Part shown: one piece after another, positions 1-4,757 of the stretch
How positions within the stretch are numbered: the stretch's first letter is position 1
Layout of the letters: each line of letters starts with the position of its first letter
Origin: Alphaproteobacteria bacterium
GTDB lineage: Bacteria > Pseudomonadota > Alphaproteobacteria > UBA9219
Assembly: GCA_028693775.1 (NCBI GenBank)
Contig: JAQUUS010000140.1
Span: 1-5,043 of the forward strand
Length of the DNA stretch: 5,043 bases
Direction: 5' to 3'
Made by a program: the position numbers and the translations under genes
The notes under the pieces: model-generated
Databases searched by the model: none
What the model was told of the DNA's origin: nothing
What the model saw: only the letters and a program-made list of their open reading frames with translations

Positions 1-1
1 T

Positions 2-808
2 CTTGCGCCCGTGAAGGCCTATCTGGGACGCGCGCCTGTCGAGCTTCGCATGGTGCTGGATGCGACCGCGCCCGTCGCGCGGTTCGATTTCGGCTTGATC
101 GCGGACGGCGTCGAACTCGGCGATGTGCAAAACCTCTGGGGAATGAAGGCGTTTCTAACCGGCAACGGCGGCGTTTACGTCCGCCTTGCGGGCAAGGGCA
201 ACAGCGCGCATGAAATCGCCTCGAATCTGATCGGCATCGTGAACGTGGGCGCGATGAAGGGAAATATCTCGGCGGGGCTTTTGTCGAATGTCTCGTCGAT
301 CCTTCTGTCGCGGTTTCTTTCGGGAGGCGGGGAGAGCAACGTTCTCAACTGCCTCGCCGCGCGATTTATCGTCCGGAACGGCATTATGGCCGACAACGGC
401 ATCCTGATCGACTCCGCAGCTTCGACCATTTCCGGACAGGGGGCGATCAACCTGTCCAACGAAGCGGTTGAGATGGCCCTGCGCGCGCGGACAAAAGTTG
501 TAAGCCTGAACAACCTGATTCCGCTCATCCAGATCGGCGGGAGCCTCAAAGACCTCCGTTATTCGGTGGATGCGGCGAATGTGGTGAAAGGCGTTGTGGG
601 GGCGTTTGTAAGCGACGTCGATGAGGCGTCCTGGCCGATTCCCGAAGTCCAGCCCGATCCGTCGGGCGGAAACCCGTGTATTTATACGCTCGATCACCCC
701 CAAAAGAGGTATTCTCCGGAGGGTTTGCGGTCCGATAAGCTGGGCCGGGCGGGCCAAATCATCGAAGAATTGGGAAAATCCTTGATCGGGGGCCTGTTTA
801 ACAAGTAA
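2..808 (+). CDS. AsmA-like family protein, C-terminal part (5' end outside window)
   Basis: The frame is open from base 2 through a TAA at 806-808, so only the last 268 residues of a longer protein are visible; the GTG at 11 is internal rather than a start. The visible part reads like the C-terminal half of AsmA-family proteins: a repetitive beta-strand pattern, a G-x-G segment followed by a GKGNS motif (about residues 64-68), a long helix-prone SNLIGIVNVGAMKGNISAG stretch, then a second-half SGQGAINLSN strand motif and a terminal 'I-GGSLKDLRYSVD' segment that corresponds to the usual closing 'V-G-T-x-x-x-P' strand. AsmA-family proteins are large, usually inner-membrane-anchored periplasmic proteins linked to outer membrane assembly or lipid transport. 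The tail after about residue 205 is polar, contains one Cys (SGGNPCIY) and ends in an amphipathic helix. The family call is by pattern, so substrate and partners are unknown. The N-terminal anchor cannot be checked here. Confidence 0.75.
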   Translation, partial: LAPVKAYLGRAPVELRMVLDATAPVARFDFGLIADGVELGDVQNLWGMKAFLTGNGGVYVRLAGKGNSAHEIASNLIGIVNVGAMKGNISAGLLSNVSSILLSRFLSGGGESNVLNCLAARFIVRNGIMADNGILIDSAASTISGQGAINLSNEAVEMALRARTKVVSLNNLIPLIQIGGSLKDLRYSVDAANVVKGVVGAFVSDVDEASWPIPEVQPDPSGGNPCIYTLDHPQKRYSPEGLRSDKLGRAGQIIEELGKSLIGGLFNK

Positions 809-814
809 TTGCGG

Positions 815-843
815 TTGACAGGGCCGTAAGGTTTGGCCTAAAC
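815..843 (+). promoter_or_regulatory. Candidate sigma-70 promoter for tRNA-Asp
   Basis: A perfect TTGACA (815-820) is followed after 17 nt by CTAAAC (838-843). This is a poor match to TATAAT but resembles the alphaproteobacterial -10 form (CTATAT, or GCTANAWC in Caulobacter). Transcription would start near 850, giving a pre-tRNA leader of about 50 nt. It lies just after the AsmA-like stop codon and is the best promoter candidate I see before the tRNA. The -10 falls inside a perfect inverted repeat (828-846). Confidence 0.45.
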
Positions 844-855
844 CTTGCCCCCTGT
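818..855 (+). other. Long imperfect stem-loop between the AsmA-like gene and tRNA-Asp
   Basis: AAGGTTT (828-834) and AAACCTT (840-846) form a perfect 7-bp stem with a GGCCT loop. The stem continues outward through U827-G847 and G826-C848, then past a small internal loop into CAGGG (819-823) with CCCTG (850-854) and A818-U855. No T-run follows, so it is not a standard intrinsic terminator. It could still stabilise the 3' end of the AsmA-like mRNA, act as a weak or factor-assisted terminator, or work as a DNA dyad over the candidate -10 site. Confidence 0.5.
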
Positions 856-902
856 TGAAAACCAGCGGCAGAAACGATCCTGCCCGTATGGTTAACAAAT
901 GC

Positions 903-979
903 GCGGGTGTAGCTCAGTTGGTTAGAGCGTCGGCCTGTCACGCCGAAGGTCGCGGGTTCAAGTCCCGTCACTCGCGCCA
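903..979 (+). tRNA. tRNA-Asp (anticodon GTC)
   Basis: The full cloverleaf can be folded by eye. The acceptor stem is GCGGGTG (903-909) with CACTCGC (969-975), containing one G-U pair. The D arm is GCTC/GAGC around AGTTGGTTA. The anticodon stem is TCGGC/GCCGA (930-934 with 942-946), and the loop CTGTCAC carries GTC at 937-939. The variable region is AGGTC. The T arm is GCGGG/CCCGT around TTCAAGT. The discriminator is G976, as expected for tRNA-Asp, and CCA is encoded at 977-979. GTC is the standard single anticodon reading both Asp codons. The next coding sequence begins only 20 nt after the CCA. Confidence 0.97.
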
Positions 980-985
980 TTTCTT

Positions 986-989
986 GAGG
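986..989 (+). promoter_or_regulatory. Ribosome binding site of the coq10-like gene
   Basis: GAGG lies 10 nt before the GTG start at 1000 and overlaps an in-frame TGA (985-987). That stop rules out any start further upstream. The site begins six bases after the encoded CCA of tRNA-Asp, so a joint transcript would need tRNA 3' processing directly next to the translation start. Confidence 0.6.
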
Positions 990-999
990 CCAGAGTCTG

Positions 1000-1434
1000 G
1001 TGCCGCACCATCGAGAAAAGCGCATCCTTCCTTATTCCGCCCAGCAGATGTACGACCTTGTGGCCGATATTGGCCGCTATCCTGAATTTCTTCCGTGGTG
1101 CAAGGGCGCGCGCATTCTTTCGCGCACCGAAAAGGGCGTCGAAGCTGACCTGATCGTGGGAACGAAGCTGTTTCGCGAAAAATTCACATCCGTCGTCACG
1201 CTCGACAAGCCGCGCGCCATCGTCGTCGAATACAAGGCGGGGCCTTTGTCGAACCTGTCCAACGAATGGGCCTTCAAGCCCATGGGCCGCAAAAGCTGCG
1301 AAGTGTCGTTCGATCTGGATTTCGATTTTCGCTCGCCGTTGCTGCGGGCGGCGATGGGGGCGGTGTTCGAGCGGGCGCTTGGACGCATGATCGAGGCCTT
1401 CGAAGCGCGCGCCCGCGCGCTCTATGACCGCTGA
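1000..1434 (+). CDS. Coq10/RatA-like START (SRPBCC) domain protein
   Basis: A 144-residue, single-domain protein of the START/polyketide-cyclase fold, the normal length for bacterial Coq10/RatA homologues. The N-terminus (MPHHREKRILPYSAQQMYDL) and the YPEFLPWC motif (27-34) are family hallmarks, as are GPLSNLSNEWAF (81-92), which lines the hydrophobic cavity, and the C-terminal helix (about 112-142). The family in mitochondria and alphaproteobacteria binds ubiquinone and supports respiratory electron transfer. The E. coli homologue was named RatA because overproduction was reported to block 70S formation, so databases often label it a toxin. No ratB-like partner is present here, so the Coq10-type role is favoured by inference. 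GTG is chosen as the start because of the conserved N-terminus, the upstream in-frame TGA at 985-987 and a GAGG site. The gene follows tRNA-Asp closely and ends at a strong terminator facing the HU gene. Confidence 0.92.
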   Translation: MPHHREKRILPYSAQQMYDLVADIGRYPEFLPWCKGARILSRTEKGVEADLIVGTKLFREKFTSVVTLDKPRAIVVEYKAGPLSNLSNEWAFKPMGRKSCEVSFDLDFDFRSPLLRAAMGAVFERALGRMIEAFEARARALYDR

Positions 1435-1436
1435 AT

Positions 1437-1474
1437 AAAAAACCCGCTCTGTAATGCAGAGCGGGTTTTTCTTT
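1437..1474. terminator. Bidirectional intrinsic terminator between the coq10-like gene and HU
   Basis: CCCGCTCTG (1443-1451) pairs perfectly with CAGAGCGGG (1457-1465) around a TAATG loop. The stem is flanked by six A (1437-1442) on the left and TTTTTCTTT (1466-1474) on the right. Read on +, it is a GC-rich hairpin with a U-tract starting 3 nt after the coq10-like stop. Read on -, the A-tract becomes the U-tract, so it can also end HU transcription, whose stop codon is about 30 nt away. Confidence 0.93.
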
Positions 1475-1500
1475 AAATACGCCAAAAAAAGCGCGGCAGC

Positions 1501-1800
1501 TTACTTGCCGACGGCTTCCTTCAGTTCCTTGGCGGCGCGGAAGGCGATCTTCTTCTTCGCGGGGATCTGGATCGCTTCGCCCGTGGCGGGGTTGCGGCCC
1601 ATGCGCGCGGCGCGCTTCTTGACCTGGAGGATGCCGAGACCGGCGATGCGGATACGATTACCCTTCTTCAGATTCTTGACGATCATCGTCACAAGCGTGT
1701 CGCCGAGGATTTCGTTGGCGAGCTTCTTGGACAGATCGTACTTCTCGGCGATATCCGCCGAAATCTGTTTGAGGGTAACGGTGGGTTGTGCTGTGGCCAT
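1501..1800 (-). CDS. HU family DNA-binding protein
   Basis: A 99-residue histone-like protein that dimerises, bends DNA and organises the nucleoid. The N-terminal helical dimerisation region (about 9-45) is followed by the RIRIAGLGILQVKKR strand region (49-63) and the DNA-binding beta-arm with GRNPATGE (68-75), where P71 is the intercalating proline. The closing IAFRAAKELKEAV helix is typical. Compared with classical HU/IHF (about 90 residues) it has an extra polar N-terminus (MATAQPTVT), and the usual GFG turn reads GLG. Both traits match, as far as I recall, an alphaproteobacterial HU subgroup. The ATG is supported by GGAG (complement of 1808-1811) with a 7-nt spacer. It appears monocistronic: convergent with the coq10-like gene via the shared terminator and divergent from yggT. 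It is not clearly HU-alpha, HU-beta or IHF, so no symbol is given. Confidence 0.95.
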   Translation of the reverse strand: MATAQPTVTLKQISADIAEKYDLSKKLANEILGDTLVTMIVKNLKKGNRIRIAGLGILQVKKRAARMGRNPATGEAIQIPAKKKIAFRAAKELKEAVGK

Positions 1801-2052
1801 AGAGGCGCTCCATAATTAGAGGTTGAAACTGCTTTTACCTAAGCTGAAAAAACGCGGCTTTGCAAGCAAAAGAACGCATGAAGACAGGGGTTTGCAGCGA
1901 TTATGATTAAGGAAATCTGTGTGTTGTTTTTGCGCATGCCTGTGGACAAGTCACAAGAGGTGCCGAAAGAGCTTTTGTCGCGCCATCTCTTGCCAATAGC
2001 GTAAAAATGCCTCATAAATGGGCGTATTCCAGTCTCTTACCGAGGTTTCTTC
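1801..2052. other. Divergent intergenic region between HU and yggT
   Basis: These 252 nt are more AT-rich than the flanking genes and must hold the HU promoter (-) and the yggT promoter (+). The yggT side has a good -35/-10 pair. On the HU side the AT-rich stretch 1811-1870 is the likely promoter zone: TTGCAA (1860-1865) is a possible -35, but I find no convincing -10 at the right distance. A small dyad, TGTGGAC-AA-GTCACA (1941-1955, one bulged base), could bind a protein but has no further support. No ORF with a ribosome binding site and no tRNA-like fold was seen. Confidence 0.5.
1990..2018 (+). promoter_or_regulatory. Candidate sigma-70 promoter of yggT-folD
   Basis: TTGCCA (1990-1995, five of six matches to TTGACA) is separated by exactly 17 nt from CATAAA (2013-2018, four of six matches to TATAAT). 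The predicted start near 2025 leaves a leader of about 28 nt holding the GAGG at 2042-2045, which is 7 nt before the yggT ATG. Confidence 0.5.
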
Positions 2053-2352
2053 ATGTCCGTTGGCAACGCTTTCTTCGCCTCAGTTCTCGATCTCGTGTAC
2101 GTCGTGCTCAATCTGTACTGGTATGCCATTATGATCGGTGCAATCCTCAGCTGGCTTCTCGCGTTCGAGGTTGTTAATCCCTATAACCGCACGGTCCGCA
2201 CAATCAACGACATGCTGGCGCGAATCACGGAACCGCTTTTGGCGCCGATTCGACGGTATCTTCCGCCTGCCGGAGGCTTCGATTTGTCTCCGATTGTGCT
2301 GTTGTTTGCGATCTATTTCCTGCAACGCCTTATCGTGCGGATGACATACTGA
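2053..2352 (+). CDS. YggT family integral membrane protein
   Basis: A 99-residue inner-membrane protein with two hydrophobic segments (about 8-38 and 78-96). Between them is a polar loop with the family pattern: SWL (33-35), NPYN (42-45), then TEPLLAPIRRYLPPAGGFDLSP (59-80). Family members contain one or two such units; this is the single-unit form. The molecular role is not firmly known. YggT-type proteins have been linked to osmotic or potassium stress in Gram-negatives and sit near division genes in Gram-positives. The ATG is preceded by GAGG with a 7-nt spacer and by a plausible promoter. The TGA at 2350-2352 is one base before the folD ATG, so the two genes form a tightly coupled operon. 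In many proteobacteria a DUF167 (YggU) gene follows yggT, but none is present here. Confidence 0.92.
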   Translation: MSVGNAFFASVLDLVYVVLNLYWYAIMIGAILSWLLAFEVVNPYNRTVRTINDMLARITEPLLAPIRRYLPPAGGFDLSPIVLLFAIYFLQRLIVRMTY

Positions 2353-2353
2353 T

Positions 2354-3205
2354 ATGGCTATAATCATCGACGGCGCGGCTGCGGCGAAAAACCTCAGGCA
2401 AAAACTCGCGCAGGAAGTCGCGGCGGAAAAACTGTCGCCGGGCTTGGCTGTCGTGCTTGTGGGCGACGATCCCGCAAGCTCTGTTTATGTGCGCAACAAG
2501 TCGCGCGCGGCGGAAGAAGCGGGCCTCAAATCGTGGACGCACCGCCTTCCTGCCGGAACGTCGCAGGCCGAGCTGCTCGCGCTTATCGCGAAGCTCAATG
2601 CCGACGACGCCGTTCACGGAATCCTCGTGCAGCTGCCTGTTCCCGACCCCATCGATCCGCAAGCCGTGATCGCCGCCATCGATCCCGAAAAGGATGTGGA
2701 CGGCTTTCATCCCGTCAATGCGGGCCGCCTGAGCCTCGGATTGCCGGGCTTTGTGCCGTGTACGCCTTTGGGCTGCATGATCCTTCTTCGCAGCGTCTGG
2801 CCCGACCTGTCGGGCAAGCGCGCGCTTGTGATCGGGCGGTCGAATATCGTGGGCAAGCCCATGGCGCAGCTTTTGCTGCAAGCGAACTGCACCGTAACCG
2901 TGGCTCACTCGCGCACGCAGGATATTGCCGGTGAATGCGCGCGCGCCGATATCGTGATCGCCGCAATTGGAAAGCCGAAGTTCGTGCGCGGGGAATGGAT
3001 CAAGGAAGGCGCGGTGGCCATCGACGTCGGCATCAACCGCACCGACGGCAAGCTTGTCGGCGACATCGATTTCGAAACCGCGAAAGACCGCGCCTATGCG
3101 CTCACGCCCGTGCCGGGCGGCGTCGGCCCGATGACGATTGCGTGTTTGCTGAAAAACACGGTCGAGAGCGCGCGGCGCAAGCTCAGTCTTTTGCAAAAAA
3201 AGTAA
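2354..3205 (+). CDS. folD: Bifunctional methylenetetrahydrofolate dehydrogenase/cyclohydrolase FolD
   Basis: A 283-residue cytosolic enzyme of normal FolD length. It oxidises 5,10-methylene-THF to 5,10-methenyl-THF with NADP+ and hydrolyses this to 10-formyl-THF, feeding purine and formyl-Met synthesis. The N-terminal catalytic domain has YVRNKSRAAEEAG (45-57) with Tyr45 and catalytic Lys49, GILVQLPVP (89-97) with Gln93, and PEKDVDGFHPVN (111-122) with Asp116. PCTPLGC (135-141) leads into the Rossmann domain, where GRSNIVGKP (161-169) is the cofactor loop. PVPGGVGPMT (252-261) closes the active site. All key residues are intact. The ATG lies one base after the yggT stop and lacks a clear Shine-Dalgarno sequence of its own, so translation is probably coupled. 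The last 23 bp overlap the 3' end of the convergent DUF2520 gene, and no terminator is visible after the stop. Confidence 0.98.
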   Translation: MAIIIDGAAAAKNLRQKLAQEVAAEKLSPGLAVVLVGDDPASSVYVRNKSRAAEEAGLKSWTHRLPAGTSQAELLALIAKLNADDAVHGILVQLPVPDPIDPQAVIAAIDPEKDVDGFHPVNAGRLSLGLPGFVPCTPLGCMILLRSVWPDLSGKRALVIGRSNIVGKPMAQLLLQANCTVTVAHSRTQDIAGECARADIVIAAIGKPKFVRGEWIKEGAVAIDVGINRTDGKLVGDIDFETAKDRAYALTPVPGGVGPMTIACLLKNTVESARRKLSLLQKK

Positions 3206-3881
3206 CGAACGCCTCATAGAGCGAACGCAGCCTGACGGGCAGGGCCTTCAGGTTCGTCTCGATGGTGATCTGGTCGTTGCGCGCGAGCGGGCCGGTCAGG
3301 CTTTGGCCCGGATGCTCCATGAAGTTCTCGAGATTCTTTTGCAAGTAGAGCGCTACGGCATCCTTGGGCACGCCAAGTTCGTCAAAGCGTGCGAGGCACG
3401 ATTGCCACAAAATCTGCGGGAAGTTGCCGCTCATGACGCACAGGGCATGGTAAAGAGGCTTGTCGGAGGCTTTCATCTCGAACACGGGGTTCGGAAGCTG
3501 CGGAAACAGGCCCCTGAACGTTTCCTTCGATGCCGCCGCGAAGTGGATTTTTTCGTAGAACGGCAGGTCGTAAAATTCGGGTCCGAAGGTCATGAGCGGA
3601 TGAAAACTCGCGATGCCGTCGACGTTCAATGAGCCCGAGAAATGCGCCACGACGCCTTTAAAATCCTTTAAATGCGCGTCGCGGAATTCCTTGATGGCGG
3701 AATCGCGGATCAGCAAAAGAACGTCGGAAACCTGCGTCAGGCATTCGTCCAGCGCCTGAAAAGAGTGTTCCTTGCGGTTCCAGTTAATGTAATCGATGCC
3801 TTTGAGATCGAAATAATGCATCAGGTGCGACGCGGCCCGTCCGGCGCCTATAACAAGGTACGGGATTTTGGCTTTTTCCAT
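3183..3881 (-). CDS. Rossmann-like / DUF2520 domain protein
   Basis: A 232-residue predicted cytosolic protein. The N-terminus is a Rossmann fold: strand YLVIGAGRAASHL (8-20) with the nucleotide-binding GAGRAA, a second strand around YINWNR (31-36), and VSDVLLLIRD (51-60). It continues into AHFSGSL (79-85) and SFHPLMTF (92-99), both typical of the Rossmann-like/DUF2520 family. The C-terminal helical DUF2520 part carries YHALCVMSGN (144-153) and LTGPLARND (195-203). The family resembles NADP-dependent reductases of the ProC/F420-reductase/ketopantoate type, but the substrate is unknown. It is somewhat shorter than the roughly 270-290 residues I expect, mainly in interdomain segments. ATG at 3879-3881 is chosen because AAGGA sits 7 nt upstream and the Rossmann strand starts right after it; the frame stays open 135 codons further upstream but only antisense to the next gene. 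It overlaps folD tail to tail and is divergent from the unknown gene at 3975. Confidence 0.88.
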   Translation of the reverse strand: MEKAKIPYLVIGAGRAASHLMHYFDLKGIDYINWNRKEHSFQALDECLTQVSDVLLLIRDSAIKEFRDAHLKDFKGVVAHFSGSLNVDGIASFHPLMTFGPEFYDLPFYEKIHFAAASKETFRGLFPQLPNPVFEMKASDKPLYHALCVMSGNFPQILWQSCLARFDELGVPKDAVALYLQKNLENFMEHPGQSLTGPLARNDQITIETNLKALPVRLRSLYEAFVTFFAKD

Positions 3882-3883
3882 GA

Positions 3884-3897
3884 ATCGATCCTTCGAT
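3884..3897 (-). promoter_or_regulatory. Shine-Dalgarno of the DUF2520 gene inside a small inverted repeat
   Basis: Read on the minus strand the sequence is ATCGA-AGGA-TCGAT. The AGGA core of the ribosome binding site is the 4-nt loop of a perfect 5-bp stem, ending 2 nt before the ATG at 3881. The Shine-Dalgarno supports that start. The stem is short and AT-rich, so any regulatory effect is speculative. Confidence 0.5.
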
Positions 3898-3962
3898 GTT
3901 TGCGTTTGCGCGGTAAAAATAAAGCGTTTAGTCTGGGGTCGAGCATTATCGGCCACGAACAT

Positions 3963-3968
3963 AAGGAG
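3963..3968 (+). promoter_or_regulatory. Strong Shine-Dalgarno of the unknown gene at 3975
   Basis: AAGGAG ends 6 nt before the ATG at 3975. It fixes this start over the longer open frame, which extends upstream across the divergent gene. The ATG at 3970 is out of frame and hits a TAG after five codons. Confidence 0.75.
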
Positions 3969-3974
3969 TATGTC

Positions 3975-4748
3975 ATGCCGGAAGTAGGAAAAACGGTCAA
4001 GACGGATCGTAAGGATTTTCACGAGGTTGAGGGCGAAATTACAGATTTTTCCGATTTTTTTGAAGGAATTTCCCAAGCCATAGACGTCAAAAAGCAAGCC
4101 GACAAGGATCTGGAAAACCGCATAAGGAAGCTTGAGCGCAGCGCCGCCCGCCAGCCCGGGGCTCTTCCCCATGGGTTTATCGAAAAGATCGAAGTCCTGA
4201 TTTCGCCGATTGTCCTGAGCGAAAAGGACGAGGATTTCCATCGCAATCTTCGCCTCTATAAAGTCATCGCCACGGCGTCGGCGCACGGGCCCGAAACCGT
4301 TCCGGATTCATGGATCGAGAGCGTTTGCATCCGCGCCACATTCAGGGATCGTCCGTTTGAGGACGTCGACAGGATGGCGGGGCTGTTTTTCAACATCGTG
4401 CTTCAGGAGGTCGCGAGGCAAAGCCCGGACCGGATAACCCCGGCGATTTTCGACGACGTCGCCGCAGCCGCGTTCGACAAAACGCCCGGTCCTCGCAGGG
4501 GGCTGGCAGGGATAGCGTACGATACGCTCGGCGTCCTGATAAAGGAGTGCGACTTGGCCATGCTGAAGCCGGAGTACGAGGCAATCATCCGTGCGGATGC
4601 CCGTAGAAGCGCAACGCCTGCGGCGGACAAGGATTATATCGGTTCGCTGGCCGATTCCGTCGTGTCGATGGCCGCGAGCTCCGCTGTGCGGCGCATCGAA
4701 GGGGCGCGTCGGCGCGCATCCTCTGCGCAGAAGCCGGGGCTCTCGTAA
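3975..4748 (+). CDS. Hypothetical protein, 257 residues, no recognised family
   Basis: I do not recognise this protein. It has no signal peptide and no membrane segment, so it is probably cytosolic. The first 60 residues are highly charged: an acidic DFHEVEGEITDFSDFFEG stretch (14-31), then a likely helical or coiled-coil segment rich in K, E, D and R (about 32-57). A middle domain (about 66-208) looks all-helical with regularly spaced aliphatic and aromatic residues, for example FIEKIEVLISPIVLSEKDEDFHRNLRLYKVI (68-98, in two or more helices) and MAGLFFNIVLQEVA (134-147). The tail (about 210-257) is basic and low in complexity, with several Arg pairs. No catalytic motif stands out. The start is fixed by AAGGAG 6 nt upstream. 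The gene is divergent from the DUF2520 gene and ends 9 nt from the convergent MCP gene. A scaffold or regulatory role would fit the composition, but that is only a guess. Codon use resembles its neighbours, so transfer is not indicated. Confidence 0.8.
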   Translation: MPEVGKTVKTDRKDFHEVEGEITDFSDFFEGISQAIDVKKQADKDLENRIRKLERSAARQPGALPHGFIEKIEVLISPIVLSEKDEDFHRNLRLYKVIATASAHGPETVPDSWIESVCIRATFRDRPFEDVDRMAGLFFNIVLQEVARQSPDRITPAIFDDVAAAAFDKTPGPRRGLAGIAYDTLGVLIKECDLAMLKPEYEAIIRADARRSATPAADKDYIGSLADSVVSMAASSAVRRIEGARRRASSAQKPGLS

Positions 4749-4757
4749 GCCTCAGCC

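Larger units (their letters stand above)
3882..3974. other. Divergent intergenic region between the DUF2520 gene and the unknown gene
   Basis: These 93 nt hold both start regions. A central AT-rich block (3914-3930) is the likely promoter zone for one or both genes, but no -35/-10 pair is convincing in either direction. There is a tandem TTTGCG repeat at 3899-3910. Confidence 0.4.

Noticed and set aside
867..884. GGCAG/CTGCC hairpin in the tRNA leader
   Set aside because: The 5-bp stem with an 8-nt loop is too weak and too common in GC-rich DNA to call a regulatory element.
155..898. Long open frame on the minus strand across the AsmA-like gene
   Set aside because: It is antisense to a convincing coding frame, its translation is rich in Arg, Gln and His without domain motifs, and it is explained by GC-biased codon positions.
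903..979. tRNA-associated integration site
   Set aside because: No duplicated tRNA 3' end and no integrase gene occur in the window.
1000..1434. RatA-type toxin of a toxin-antitoxin pair
   Set aside because: The family name comes from the E. coli homologue. No ratB-like gene is adjacent, the gene sits alone before a strong terminator, and the sequence fits the Coq10-like ubiquinone-binding group.
2330..3217. 295-codon open frame antisense to all of folD
   Set aside because: folD is unambiguous on the plus strand. The antisense translation is a typical Arg/His-rich shadow with no motifs and no ribosome site.
3672..3974. N-terminal extension of the unknown gene across the DUF2520 gene
   Set aside because: The AAGGAG at 3963-3968 supports ATG 3975, and the extension would be wholly antisense to a recognised gene for most of its length.
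3882..4286. N-terminal extension of the DUF2520 gene to 4286
   Set aside because: The Rossmann strand begins right after ATG 3881 with a good ribosome site, and the extension is antisense to the unknown gene.
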